This document shows positions 1 to 9,590 of a DNA stretch of 64,000 nt, in pieces. The notes beneath the pieces are model-generated. The model made no database searches, had not been told where the DNA came from, and worked only from the letters and a program-made list of their open reading frames with translations. A program made the position numbers and the translations under genes. Source of the stretch: Xiphydria camelus (Eukaryota; Arthropoda; Insecta; Hymenoptera; Xiphydriidae); NCBI GenBank assembly GCA_963678675.1, contig OY783194.1:10198607-10262606 (forward strand). Direction: 5' to 3'. Within the stretch, counting starts at the first letter, position 1; the number at the start of each line of letters is the position of its first letter.

Positions 1-205
1 TGACGGCCGTGTCTCGGCCCTGGCACGGCCCGGTAATGTGTGTCCCGACCTTTACAAAACCTTCAGTTCCCTGAACGTCCTCAAAAATCACTTGGATTAC
101 TTCTTTGCCTAAAAATCTCAGGACTTCTATGAAAGAGGGATAATGAAGCTCGTGGAAAGATGGCGGAATGTCATTGAACAGAATGGAACATATTTAGTTG
201 ATTAA
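1..205 (+). pseudogene. mariner-type transposase, C-terminal fragment
   Basis: The reading frame ending in the TAA at 203-205 gives LDYFFA, a TAA stop, then KSQDFYERGIMKLVERW and a terminal NGTYLVD. This is the usual C-terminal tail of mariner (DD34D) transposases: a helix after the last catalytic Asp, an FY-x2-GI-x2-L-x2-RW block and a final NG-x-Y. Upstream sequence lies outside the window, so the catalytic residues cannot be judged. The in-frame stop shows that this copy is dead. It is unrelated to the mariner pieces near 18.4 and 26.5 kb, which have a different tail. Confidence 0.75.
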
Positions 206-549
206 AATCGCTATATTTAAATATTTTCGTTTGAAATTTACTCAATTTTCGCTACGGAATCATGCATAGACCCAATATATTAAATATATATATGTACTTA
301 TATTAAATATATCTATATTATTATGTTAAAGACATAGCTCGGATTTACGTTTTTACATAGCCCCTTTCCATGAATGGAAGAATTCTTTTTCTAATCTGCT
401 TTTTTGAAATAGGTATGTACAAAGTGTTTTATACCTTCGAATCTTTCATTAACGAGGTATATTTCTTAAAATTCTAAGACGAAAATCCTATTAAAAAGAA
501 TGTCGAAATATAAATATTGTTTAAATGGCAAACTATTCAAATTACTCCA
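206..549. other. AT-rich sequence, nothing recognised
   Basis: The region between the mariner remnant and the TA target site at 550-551 is AT-rich with short runs of TATATA. I see no coding potential and no paired terminal repeats. It may include the 3' untranslated end of the mariner copy. Confidence 0.5.
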
Positions 550-890
550 TAGGGTAAGTCCGGGATAGTTGGACCACCGGGATAGACGGACTAGTCAAAT
601 ATTTGGCTGATCTGTCACAGCAGCGCTGCAGTCGTTGTCTGGAGTTGTTCTTCTTGATTAGACGGAACCACGCTTAGTTTTGCTCGTGAGTTTTATGTGT
701 ATTTTAGAAGAAAGCTTTGTATATTTCTTTTGGTGAGTTGAAAAATATTTTATACTGGATTTCTTTGTTATGTGGTTAAGTTAATTTAAATGATTTCTTA
801 AGGTAATGCTTGTGTTGCCTGTAGTAGTTTTAAATTAATTTAACTTAACTAGGTAATAATCAGGCCAAACAACAACAACAATCACTCCAC

Positions 891-934
891 ACGGCTGACA
901 TTTCGGTTCCTCTTTTAACCTTCTTCAGAGACGT
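891..934 (-). ncRNA. hammerhead ribozyme-like motif, decayed copy
   Basis: Read on the minus strand: ACGTCT (934-929), CTGAAGA (928-922, matching the CUGANGA core), a GGTT...AACC stem-loop, GAAA (904-901), TGTC, then AGCCGT (896-891). Helix I (ACGTCT with AGCCGT) is damaged compared with the copy at 4651-4694. The 44-nt spacing is identical in the two copies. Minimal type I hammerheads are known from Penelope-like retroelements. Activity of this copy is doubtful. Confidence 0.4.
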
Positions 935-953
935 AATGCTTAAATTCTCTATA

Positions 954-1430
954 TACAGGGTGTTCATTTTAAAACTTACCACCCACGTTATCTGCGTAAA
1001 GAGACATATTTCTGAAAATCGCCGAGACACGTCAACAAAATTATTGAGGGGGAACATTTTTTATAAAAATTCGACGCCCCCCCCCTCAACCACCTGACTC
1101 CGGGGGCGGTAACCCCAATATTCTTAAATGGAACAGGGGGTCGAGTGATACCTCATTTTAAAGGGCTTTTAATTGTGTACATTTTGACGTCCTACTTTTC
1201 AAATTTGACGTTAAAATGAGGTATCACTCGACCCCCTGTTCCATTTAAGAATATTGGGGTTACCGCCCCCGGAGTCAGGTGGTTGAGGGGGGGGGGGGGG
1301 TAGGGGGCGTCGAATTTTTATAAAAAATGTTCCCCCTCAATAATTTTGTTGACGTGTCTCGGCGATTTTCAGAAATATGTCTCTTTACGCAGATAACGTG
1401 GGTGGTAAGTTTTAAAATGAACACCCTGTA
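954..1430. mobile_element. foldback MITE with ACAGGGTGTTC ends
   Basis: A near-perfect palindrome. The left arm begins ACAGGGTGTTCATTTTAAAA at 955 and the right arm ends with its complement at 1429, with TATA at both outer edges. Each arm is about 220 bp. They include a C-run near 1077-1085 and a matching G-run near 1287-1301. The spacer is short (about 1180-1205). Excising it rejoins the flanking Penelope-like repeat, so it is a later insertion. It has no coding capacity. Confidence 0.85.
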
Positions 1431-1559
1431 TATCTCAAACAACCGTTATCCCCTCCCTTCCCTACTTATATTACTTTCTTCTTCTCAACCTCCTAATAAT
1501 ATTTACTAATAACACTGTCATCTTAATAATGTTAACTTCGAAAGTATTATTGTCATTTA

Positions 1560-2711
1560 CATTTTATTGATGTGTAAACATCTATGCTATGGCTCTGCGG
1601 TAGGACCTTCCTGGGAAATTGAGCGTCAGAGGTAAGCCATGTAGATGTGACTGCGTCAGTGTGTGTGTGGCGCTACTGCGCATACTATTCGCGCAAGCTG
1701 GATTATCTCAACGGGAAAACATTTTAGAGAAAAATGTTTAATACAAAACTTTAAGGATTTTCCCTTGGCTACCCAGTGGTCGTATTGGATTTGACCTTGA
1801 CCGTGACCTTTAAGGTAATATCAAATGCCTTCCTAAACCGTTCATCCGATTGCGATGAAACTTTGGGGAATGGTTGGACGCATGCCCGCGAAGGTTTGAG
1901 TTAGTAAATCTTATACAGGGTGTTCAAAAAGTACCGGTACGGATGATTATTATGCCTTCCTAAACCGTTCATCCGATTGCGATGAAACTTTGGGGAATGG
2001 TTGGACGCATGCCCGCGAAGGTTTCTGAGTTTGTAAATCTTATAAAAGGTGTTCAAAAAGTACCGGTACTGATGATTATTATGCCTTCCTAAACCGTTCA
2101 TCCGATTGCGATGAAAAGTTGGGAAATGGTTGGACGCATGCCCGCGAAGGTTTCTGAGTTAGTAAATCTTATACAGGGTGTTCAAAAAGTACCGGTACTG
2201 ATGATTATTATGCCTTCCTAAACCGTTCATCCGATTGCGATGAAAAGTTGGGAAATGGTTGGACGCATGCCCGCGAAGGTTTCTGAGTTAGTAAATCTTA
2301 TACAGGGTGTTCAAAAAGTACCGGTACGGATGATTATTATGCCTTCCTAAACCGTTCATCCGATTGCGATGAAAATTTGGGGAACAGTTGGACGCATATC
2401 CGCGAAGGTTTCTGAGTTAGTAAATCTTATACAGGGTGTTCAAAAAGTCGAACTGTACTTGACCTAAATTTGACCTCCGCTGACAATAAAGGTAACATGA
2501 AAAAAATGGTCAAGGACACATTTGAACGTGAAAAAAAATTAATTTGACCTTGATATAACCTTGAAGGTCATGGTCAAGGTCAAATCCAATATGACCATTG
2601 CGTAGCCCGGGAAAAATACTAAAAGTTTTGTATTAAAAATGTATTTAAACAATGGTGGACGGACAAAATCAATCCACAATCTACCCGTGCGAAGCCAGAA
2701 CGGGCTGCTAG
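1560..2711 (+). mobile_element. non-autonomous Helitron/Helentron-like element with a central tandem array
   Basis: The 3' end has the Helitron signature: a short hairpin CCCGT (2684-2688) with ACGGG (2700-2704), then CTGCTAG and T. Arms at about 1731-1820 and 2556-2650 are inverted copies of each other (GACCTTGACC / GGTCAAGGTC region). They bracket a 129-bp tandem array. Central tandem repeats framed by inverted sequence are known for Helentron-associated non-autonomous elements. The 5' boundary is approximate because I could not fix the initial TC. Confidence 0.6.
1824..2450 (+). repeat. tandem array, five units of ~129 bp
   Basis: Units beginning ATGCCTTCCTAAACCGTTCA start at about 1824, 1952, 2081, 2210 and 2340. 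Each contains ACAGGGTGTTCAAAAAGTAC (AAAGGTGTTC in the second). The units differ by only a few substitutions, so the expansion is recent relative to its host element. Confidence 0.9.
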
Positions 2712-2850
2712 TAAGTTATAGATGTAATATAATAATAATAAATATTTTATTATAGAAAAAATTAAACTTCTTTATGTCGAACTACGACGTCATATTCCCC
2801 AATTAAACTCGGACCGCAGATAATTGTAAGATGTATATTATTGATTAATA

Positions 2851-3799
2851 GTCCAGTCATTCTAGACCCAATTTGTATGTGCTTCACTAGATTAATCCCC
2901 TGTCGATGAATTATAGACCAATCGAAAGGAAAAAACTTCGCAAACAATATTCCGATGTGGTAACATGACGTAGGTGACCGCGGGGTTGTTTATTTAACAA
3001 AAACGTTGCGAAATTTCGCTCTTACCGACGTGGGCGTAGTCCCGTTCAATTTATATACATTCAAATATATATATTCGAATATATCATATATTAAAAAAAT
3101 TACGTTCCTGTAGAGCGCGAAATTCTCTACAAAATTAATGTAGGAAGTAACTCTCTAGGACGTGTCCTTTATTTTATATAAATTGGTAAAGTTTCTTGAA
3201 CAACACTCACGAGCAGAACCGCTGACTAGCCACGCCACGCCTCAACACCGGATGGCGCTGCACGCCCAATCTCAGAATTCAAATGGTAAACCCTCCGTTA
3301 CTCGCCGAGCGCCATAGGAAACAGATCAGGCCTGATCTGTTTCCCATGGCGCTCGGCGAGTAACGGAGGGTTTACCGTTTGAATTCTGAGATTGGGCGTG
3401 CAGCGCCATCCGGTGTTGAGGCGTGGCGTGGCTAGTCAGCGGTTCTGCTCGTGAGTGTTGTTCAAGCAACTTTACCAATTTATATAAAATAAAGGACACG
3501 TCCTAGAGAGTTACTTCCTACATCAATTTTGTAGAGAATTTCGCGCTCTACGGGAAGGTACTTTTTTTAATATATGATATATTCGAATATATATATTTGA
3601 ATGTATATAAATTGAACGGGACTACGCCCACGTCGGTAAGAGCGAAATTTCGCAACGTTTTTGTTAAATAAACAACCCCGCGGTCACCTACGTCATGTTA
3701 CCACATCGGAATATTGTTCGCGAAGTTTTTTCCTTTCGATTGGTCCATAATTCATCGACAGGGGATTAATCTAGAGAAGAAAGTCTAAAATGACTGGAC
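2851..3799. mobile_element. large palindromic foldback, arms ~475 bp
   Basis: The palindrome centre is AGG|CCT at 3328-3333 with almost no spacer. Outer ends are GTCCAGTCATTCTAGAC (2851) and the complementary TGACTGGAC ending at 3799. Arms match over about 470 bp apart from a small indel near 2866-2895 and 3770-3785. It contains no gene. It separates the Penelope-like protein fragment from the Helitron-like element. Confidence 0.85.
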
Positions 3800-3875
3800 T
3801 ATAATATTTGATGAAGTTCAACACTATCAGTTTTAATATTTATATTGTCTTTAATTTTGTTAATGTAAAAACTTT

Positions 3876-4422
3876 CTAATATCTTTCTCTTTGCCCCATG
3901 TTTTTTCGTGACAAAATTTTAGGATTATCAAACTCAAAAACATGTTTATTGCCAATTGCATACTTATAAAGCAGTGCTTTCTTTGCCCATTCTAACACTA
4001 TACTGATGTTTATATAAGCGTTTTTTAAGGCATCTGCCTGTCTCACCAATATATTTTTTACCACAATCTTTACAATTGATCTCGTAAACAACATTGCTAT
4101 TCAAATCTATCTTTAACTTATCCTTTCCTGAATTAAAAAACTTTGAAAAAGTGTTTTGAATTTTGAAAACAGTGTTTATGTTATACTTTCTAAAGACAGC
4201 TCTCAAGTTTTCACTAAGTCCCCCCACATATGGTAAAACAATGATGCTTTCATTGGCCCTATTTTTATTACTCGTAGTAGATAAACTATTGTAAATTTCA
4301 TTAATTCTTTGTTTCACAATCTTGTCTATGAAATCAAGCGGGTAATCATTAAATTTTAAAATTTCTTTGATAATCCTAACATTTTGCTCATGATGTATGT
4401 TGAACTTCATCAAATTTATCAA
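3876..4422 (-). pseudogene. Penelope-like element protein, GIY-YIG endonuclease end
   Basis: The minus-strand frame 4422-3964 ends in a GIY-YIG type segment: VVYEINCKDCGKKYIGETGR followed by a basic L-x2-R-x3-H helix. This is the endonuclease domain at the C-terminus of Penelope-like reverse transcriptases. After residue ~150 the frame breaks, and the next frame (4094-3876) carries the usual tail KYAIGNKHVFEFDNPKIL. The reverse transcriptase core is absent, so this is a 5'-truncated or rearranged, frameshifted copy. Flanking repeats with hammerhead-like motifs (891-934, 4651-4694) support the assignment. Confidence 0.8.
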
Positions 4423-4437
4423 TCAATAATATAAAAA

Positions 4438-4770
4438 TTAAAATGGAAATGTAACAATAATATTGATTATAGAGATTGGTTTACGGGTTATTAACAATAC
4501 TTTCGAATTTAACATTATTAAGATGACAGTGTTACTAGTAAATATTATTAGGGGGTTGAGAAGAAGAAAGTATTGTAATATAAGTTGGGAAGGGAGGGGA
4601 TAACGGTTGTTAGAGATATAAATAGAGAATTTAAGCATCTGTGGGTCATTACGTCTCTGAAGAGGGTTTGAAGAGGAACCGAAACGTCAGACGTGGAGTG
4701 ATTGTTGTTGTCGTTTGGCCTGATTATTACCTAGTTAAGTTAAATTAATTTTAAATGATTTCGATGTAAG
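4438..4770 (+). repeat. Penelope-like terminal repeat, inverted copy
   Basis: The reverse complement of 831-953 plus 1431-1556. It lies just upstream (minus-strand sense) of the GIY-YIG frame but in the opposite orientation. Inverted partial copies next to the main unit are common in Penelope-like insertions. It carries the better-preserved hammerhead-like motif. Confidence 0.65.
4651..4694 (+). ncRNA. hammerhead ribozyme-like motif (type I, minimal helix III)
   Basis: In order: ACGTCT (helix I 5' strand, 4651-4656), CTGAAGA (CUGANGA core, 4657-4663), a helix II region with GGTT...AACC (4665-4680), GAAA (4681-4684), CGTC (4685-4688), AGACGT (helix I 3' strand, 4689-4694). ACGTCT and AGACGT are perfectly complementary. 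Helix III would be only one or two pairs, as in Penelope-like hammerheads, where dimers are thought to be the active form. Helix II has one mismatch in the simplest register. No cleavage can be shown from sequence. Confidence 0.5.
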
Positions 4771-5464
4771 ATCAATCCTATAACTCAAGTATATATTTGA
4801 GTACAATCTTAACCTAAAATGGCGTGCCGGTAGCGTTGCTTGTCTGAACGGGAAACTGGACCCGCTGGGCCTATTGGGATAGAGGGACCAGTGAAATTTG
4901 GGATAGTTGGCCCACTTGAAAAACACGTGAAGGCTGCACAAGATTCGAAAATAAATGCGAATACTGTGGGAAGCGAGATTCTCGAAAGATGACTGCAGAA
5001 TGATTAAATGTTCTGAACCATGTGAAAATAAATCAATCTACCTATATTTTTTAAGTATATTGACCATCAAATTTACTTATCCCTTTTCCAATAGTTTATA
5101 ACTCTATACTTTGAAATAAACAATGTTTATACCTTTGATAACCTGTATTTATTGTGTTACATCCTGATTTAGTAACGTATAGCAGAGGTCCATCAATCCC
5201 TAGGAGGTGGTCCATCTAACCCGAGTACCTGGGATAGATGGACCACTGAGTAAAAAAAAAATCATAACTTCAAGTGTGATCAGTGTAACAGCTGGAGAGG
5301 TGCTTACAATTGTTTAAGGTCATATATACATATTATAAAAATATATACCAAATCCTAGACATTGCAAAGTTTCGGAAAAAATGACGTTAAAATAACATGG
5401 TCTAACTATCCCGGCTTACCCTATATCAATGGTATAAAATCGCACTTCCAATTCAATTTATGTA

Positions 5465-5666
5465 CAGGGTGAACCACTCCAGAGATTAATATTAGGAGTA
5501 GCTGAATTCGCTAATACTTGTAGCATGGTCCAATGATATAGATCAAAGAGTTTAAGGGGGTTCTATCGATAATAATATAATATAATTAGCAGAGCGGTTG
5601 TGATAAATCGATAGATATAAGTGTTAGGACTTTTCAATTAAAATTTTGTAACGATTCACCACCTTG
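5465..5666. mobile_element. short TIR element, ACAGGGTGAACC ends
   Basis: Left ACAGGGTGAACCA (5464) and right GATTCACCACCTTGTA (5653-5668) are imperfect inverted repeats around a non-coding 200-bp core. The core includes a GATAATAATATAATATAA stretch. One of several small families here with ACAGGGTG ends. Confidence 0.5.
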
Positions 5667-5686
5667 TATAAGAAATATAAAATAAA

Positions 5687-6834
5687 TACCAGGTGTCCTA
5701 ACCATCGTGGACAGCAGTAGAAATCTCCCAAACGAGCGTGATTTCAGAAAAACTTTTTCTGACTTGTAATACTGTTATTTATTATAATAGAAAAGTAATA
5801 TAATCATCAACACGAATACACCAAGCAATCGAAAATTCGATTTGCATAATCGGAAGTTTGAGATATCCAGGGTTGAATTTCCGCCTGTTTACGTCTGTTC
5901 CATGCAATTCAACGTACAAATAAGGAGTAAATCAAGCGTTTCATTTTCTGAAAACATTCTCGTCTGGAGCGCCAATGCTTCACATTAAAATCCAATTCTG
6001 TGTATGTACACGGTAATCATTAATTTCACGAGAACCATTTTTATTGAACGTTTATAATCGTACGACCGGTTTCAACGTTTAAATTTTTGGAATTAAGTTC
6101 TCTAATATTTAAGTGTGGATTTGTTAACCTCATCGTTTTTCGCCCTAAAATCTCCATCGTTCATGATCTGCGCACCATAGTTTTCGATGCCCAGATATTC
6201 TACTTCATGGTTTTTGGTATCCAGGTCTTCCGCTCTAGAGTTTTCAACATCCAGGTCTTCCGCTCCATAGTCTTCGGTATTCAGGTGTATCGCTCCATAT
6301 TTTTGGTGTTCAAATCTTCCGTTCCATAACTTTCGTTGTCCAGAACTTCTGCTCCATAATTTTCGGTGTCCAGGTCTTCCGCTCCATAGTTTTTTCGGTA
6401 TTTAGATCTTTCACCCCGTAGTTTTCGATGTCCAGGTCTACCGCTCTATAGTTTTCGGTACCCAGGTCTTCCGCCCCATAGTTTTCGGTGTCCATGTCTT
6501 GCGCTCCATAGTTTTCAGTGTCGTATTGCATTCAACAGACGCAAACGTGCGGAAATTCAACCCTGAATTATCTCGGATTTCTGAATATACAAATCGAATT
6601 ATCGATGGCTTGTTGTATTAGCGTTGATAATAATATCACTTTTGTATTATAATAAATAACAATTACAAGTCAGAACTGAAAGATGTACGCCGGTTCTTGA
6701 AACCGGAAGTGGATATTACAAAATTATTAGGTACGCTTTATGCAACGTTACAACTTTTGACAAAAAAGTTTTCCTGAAAGCACTCTGGTTTGGAAGATAT
6801 ATGCTACTATCCACGGTGGTTGGGACACCTGGTA
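5687..6834. mobile_element. TA-flanked element with long terminal inverted repeats
   Basis: TA then CCAGGTGTCCTAACC at 5689, and GGTTGGGACACCTGG then TA at 6818-6834. Inverted similarity continues inward for about 200 bp per side (for example TTGAATTTCCGCC near 5873 against GGAAATTCAACCC near 6551). The core contains a 30-bp minisatellite. No transposase domain is seen. Confidence 0.75.
6179..6522 (-). repeat. 30-bp minisatellite coding an acidic decapeptide
   Basis: At least eleven units of consensus GTTTTCGGTGTCCAGGTCTT plus CCGCTCCATA. Two have length changes (29 and 32 bp). On the minus strand the units translate as repeats of the type DTENYGAEDL, open for about 70 codons (6531-6310) before an indel shifts the frame. 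No promoter or flanking coding sequence is seen, so translation is unproven. Confidence 0.8.
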
Positions 6835-7388
6835 CGTTTTTTTTATTAGAATCAATAAATTTTATAACTTTCACGAGAAAAGAAATACTAAATTTCGCAT
6901 TAAAAAATGGAGGTTTTTTTCATATCTCATAAATAACACATACTGTCACAAATTTGTTTTATGTATCATATTACCTCCTTGATACTACATAACTTTTATT
7001 TATACTAATACGGCTACTTGTTTGTGTCATTCGCTTAAGACAAGTATAAACTCAGAACTTTTCAAAGATGTCAGAAGGTATTTGTAACAGATTTTATATT
7101 CCATCTCAAATAGTTAACGATATATATGGTCTATTAAGATATCCAAATTACCTTAAAAAAATAATTCCTAGTCCAATGAACTCTAATGTGCACAATTAAA
7201 TTAAACTATGAGTTTCACCATTCAGAGTCTGATTTTTATTATAAATTACTTGGAGTCAAAATTTAGAGATTAGTGAATTATTCAGTTGACTATAATACTT
7301 CAAATAAACGTTGATACTTCACCGTCGTTGGCTCCAATTTATAATTTATTTATTTATTTTTCCGGATAGGACGTGATTGGTTTTGAAG
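6835..7388 (+). other. upstream region and possible 5' UTR of the V-ATPase gene
   Basis: AT-rich and without coding sequence. A candidate 3' splice site, TTATTTATTTTTCCGGATAG, ends at 7369. It would start the exon 19 bp before the ATG and imply a spliced 5' UTR. No upstream UTR exon or core promoter could be identified, so transcription may begin left of the window or of the mobile elements. Confidence 0.4.
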
Positions 7389-7505
7389 ATGGGAGCAATG
7401 TTTAGAAGTGAAGAAATGACCCTCTGTCAGTTGTTTATTCAACCAGAAGCAGCCTACCTTTCTGTTTCTGAACTTGGAGAAACAGGCACGGTGCAGTTTC
7501 GTGAT
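7389..7505 (+). CDS. Vha100: V-type H+-ATPase subunit a, first coding exon
   Basis: 39 codons beginning [20 protein letters not shown] and ending GTVQFRD, followed by the donor GTAAGT at 7506. This is the conserved N-terminus of the 116 kDa a subunit of the vacuolar proton pump: FRSEEM-x-LCQLF, EAAY, SELGE and VQFRD are family hallmarks. The subunit's cytosolic N-terminal half links the V1 and V0 sectors, and its membrane half forms the proton half-channels. Only the extreme N-terminus is encoded here. The next exon at 48932 continues in phase 0 with no missing residues relative to the family. Which paralogue this is cannot be decided from two exons. Confidence 0.95.
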
Positions 7506-7979
7506 GTAAGTAAAAGACGATTGGTATAAAAGTTTTGTACGCTAATTTTTGTTCCATATATTTTCCATTTGGAAAAAGGAAAATTGAGCGATAACATGTG
7601 ATTTTTATAGTCCAAAATTTTTTGAAATAGACATACATACTTTAATACCTATAGAGAGATAACGAAATGAAATTTTACTAAAATATTTTCAGAACTGCGC
7701 CAAATTTCAGAAAAGAAATTTTACTCATATCTCTCTCTCTCTACAATTATACGTTAGAACTACATGAAATTTGTATAATATTTCTTAACAGAGACCATTA
7801 TACATTTGTATTATACATTATCTATTGATGAAGGTTTTATTTTATTTAATTGCGACGTTTGGTAACTATAGTTTGAAATCCAATATTTAAGAACATCAGT
7901 TTTGAGTCACAAAAATGCAGTGTCTATAAATTACCAGGTATATTGAATCAAGAGCCTGCATGGAGACTTGTACTAAGAA
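7506..7979. other. intron sequence, no element recognised
   Basis: AT-rich intronic DNA with a short CT run (7734-7742). No ORF of note and no inverted ends were found. It is a candidate for original, unoccupied intron. Confidence 0.4.
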
Positions 7980-8540
7980 CTAATAGCGCAGCGCCTGGGG
8001 CGAGGCTCACAGAAGCCATATACAACCCGGTGCATAACTTACAAGATAGCGACGTTGGTTGCATATCGGTTGGGGCACCCCGTTCGCTACAGCTTCCTGT
8101 AATTTCATGGTAATACCGATAGCTCAGATCAGAGTCAAGTGGATCGAGTTAAGCGAAAAACATCAACTATTTCGTTCCGAATCTAGAACTGAGTTGGCTT
8201 CAAAATTTTGCGTTTTTGATGTGAAACATCTTATGCCGCGCTTCGGGGGTGAGACCGGCTGCTCGTGAAACGTTGCTGGAGTGGCTAAATACGCTAAGGC
8301 CAGGCGAACGTTGAACATTGCCTCTATATCTATATCTATTCTATATATAGATATAGAGGCAACGGTCACCCTGCGTCTCTTTACTGAACTGCGTCCCAAC
8401 ATTCGCCTGGCCTAACTCGGGACGCATCGGCTCTCTCCGCCACGACTCGATGGTCCCCTTTCACCGAGCCCTAGCTTAACCACTTACTACTACATGCTCA
8501 CTGTATCGGTGTACGAAGCAGTATTTACCCTCATTAATGA
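7980..8540. repeat. interspersed repeat, inverted copy at 28371-28600
   Basis: GATGTGAAACATCTTATGCC near 8219 and GTATCGGTGTACGAAGCAG near 8504 recur in reverse complement at 28560-28371. An insertion inside this copy carries a perfect local hairpin of TTGCCTCTATATCTATAT type (8317-8364). The segment near 8030-8150 resembles the 24609-24832 MITE (ATCGGT, CACCC, GGTAATACCGATAG). Confidence 0.6.
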
Positions 8541-8559
8541 AAGCATGAGGATTGATTGA

Positions 8560-8915
8560 TCATTGGTTAGCACGTTTAAAAATAACATTTAAATACCGTT
8601 TGTATAGGAAAATTGTTAGATGTGAAACATCGAAATTCTTCTTTGTAGAAAGTATGCGATAGGAAGGATGGACCACGCATCCGTTGAAAGAATACGTGCG
8701 CCAGTGCGCTTTTGTATTTATGACTGTGATACCATTAAACGGTACGAACCGTTGTGTCGAATTCCGTTTATCGCGAGACGGAACAGCGACTGATGGCAGA
8801 GTTAAGAGAGAGTAAACTAAATGCGCTTTTTGAATTAGACACAACGGTTTGTACCGTTTAATAGTATCACAATTATAAATACAAATGCGCACTGGCGAAC
8901 GTGTTCTTTCGTTTT
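8560..8915. mobile_element. palindromic MITE, TTAGATGTGAAACATCG family
   Basis: An inner inverted repeat pairs GCGCTTTTGTATTTATGACTG (8698-8718) with its complement around 8866-8892. The outer part, GATGTGAAACATCG then AATTCTTCTTTGTAGAAAG, is shared with 9660-9720 and with a fragment at 26800-26965. Non-coding. Confidence 0.7.
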
Positions 8916-9382
8916 CAGCTAGATTTACTTAAGTGGACACAGCATTGAGAACAATCTAGCGAGAGTTAGTCTAGAATCTCGGTTGAGAAAAATAAATCTA
9001 GCTAGATTGCAGTCGATACACGATAAAAATTTACTGCCAGAGAAATTTCAGTCTATTTGACCGGCTAAATAGATAGTAACTCAGTCTAGCGAGAGTGATA
9101 GGCGCCGGGTCGCAAGCGAAGGGCCTCGACCGTGTGCTCAGATTTCAGGAGCCTCGCGGGAGGCAACAGTAACCCTCTGCCTTTTATGCTCTCCTCGGAC
9201 AAAGTGCAGACCCGCAATAAATACGACTATTGCGGTGCACGTGTACTTCTTCGGGGATAGCACCAACCGAACGGCGCTGAATCTGCGTACTCTCCCGGCG
9301 CCAATTTTCATGCTCCAGCTCGGTGGTTTCGAAGAATTTCCTTCTCCCACCATGCATAGAAAAGTCATATCGATATAGGTCA
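8916..9382. other. no gene; short CTAGCGAGAGT repeats
   Basis: CTAGCGAGAGT occurs twice (about 8959 and 9087), with nearby AGATTTACTTAAG-like and AAATCTAGCTAGATT palindromic bits. No coding sequence or element ends were recognised. Confidence 0.3.
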
Positions 9383-9590
9383 AAAGTTCATGAATAATGA
9401 GATAATAGTAATTGAAACTTCTTCGCTGGCAAGTAAGTTTAGCCTCATATGGTACGTATGTGTGTACAAACTATAATACATCACGATTGTAAATAGATAT
9501 TTGACAAGTCAAAGAAACATATGAAGCTAAACTTATTCACCAGGAAAGGAAATTTAATCGCCATTTATCTTATTATCTATGAACTTTAGG
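9383..9590. mobile_element. small palindromic element
   Basis: AAAGTTCATGAATAATGAGAT (9383-9403) pairs with TTATCTTATTATCTATGAACTT (9563-9585). AAGTAAGTTTAGCCTCATATG pairs with CATATGAAGCTAAACTTATT. The right arm overlaps the outer arm of the next foldback, so the boundary between the two is not certain. Confidence 0.55.

Larger units (their letters stand above)
831..1560 (-). repeat. Penelope-like element terminal repeat (sense copy), split by a foldback
   Basis: Bases 831-953 plus 1431-1556 are the reverse complement of about 4480-4765. The two halves are contiguous in the other copy and are separated here only by the palindrome at 954-1430. The repeat carries a hammerhead-like motif and lies on the same strand as the GIY-YIG fragment at 3876-4422. 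That is the arrangement expected for the 3' pseudo-LTR of a Penelope-like element. Its assignment as pseudo-LTR is inference from those neighbours. Confidence 0.6.
550..5423. mobile_element. pogo-like DNA transposon shell (TA target, GGGTAAG ends)
   Basis: The left end reads TA then GGGTAAGTCCGGGATAGTTG (552-571). The right end is its near-exact reverse complement, closing with CTTACCC then TA (5415-5423). The TA duplication places it in the Tc1/mariner/pogo group. The sub-terminal regions repeat the motif GGGATAGATGGACCA in variant forms (582-592, 4877-4892, 5190-5245). No transposase of its own is left. Its interior is taken up by a Penelope-like element, a Helitron-like element and two palindromes. 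The 953-bp element at 19567-20523 has ends of the same design. Confidence 0.8.

Noticed and set aside
6179..6522. CRISPR-like regular repeat
   Set aside because: Units are contiguous without spacers, and the sequence is eukaryotic; it is a minisatellite.
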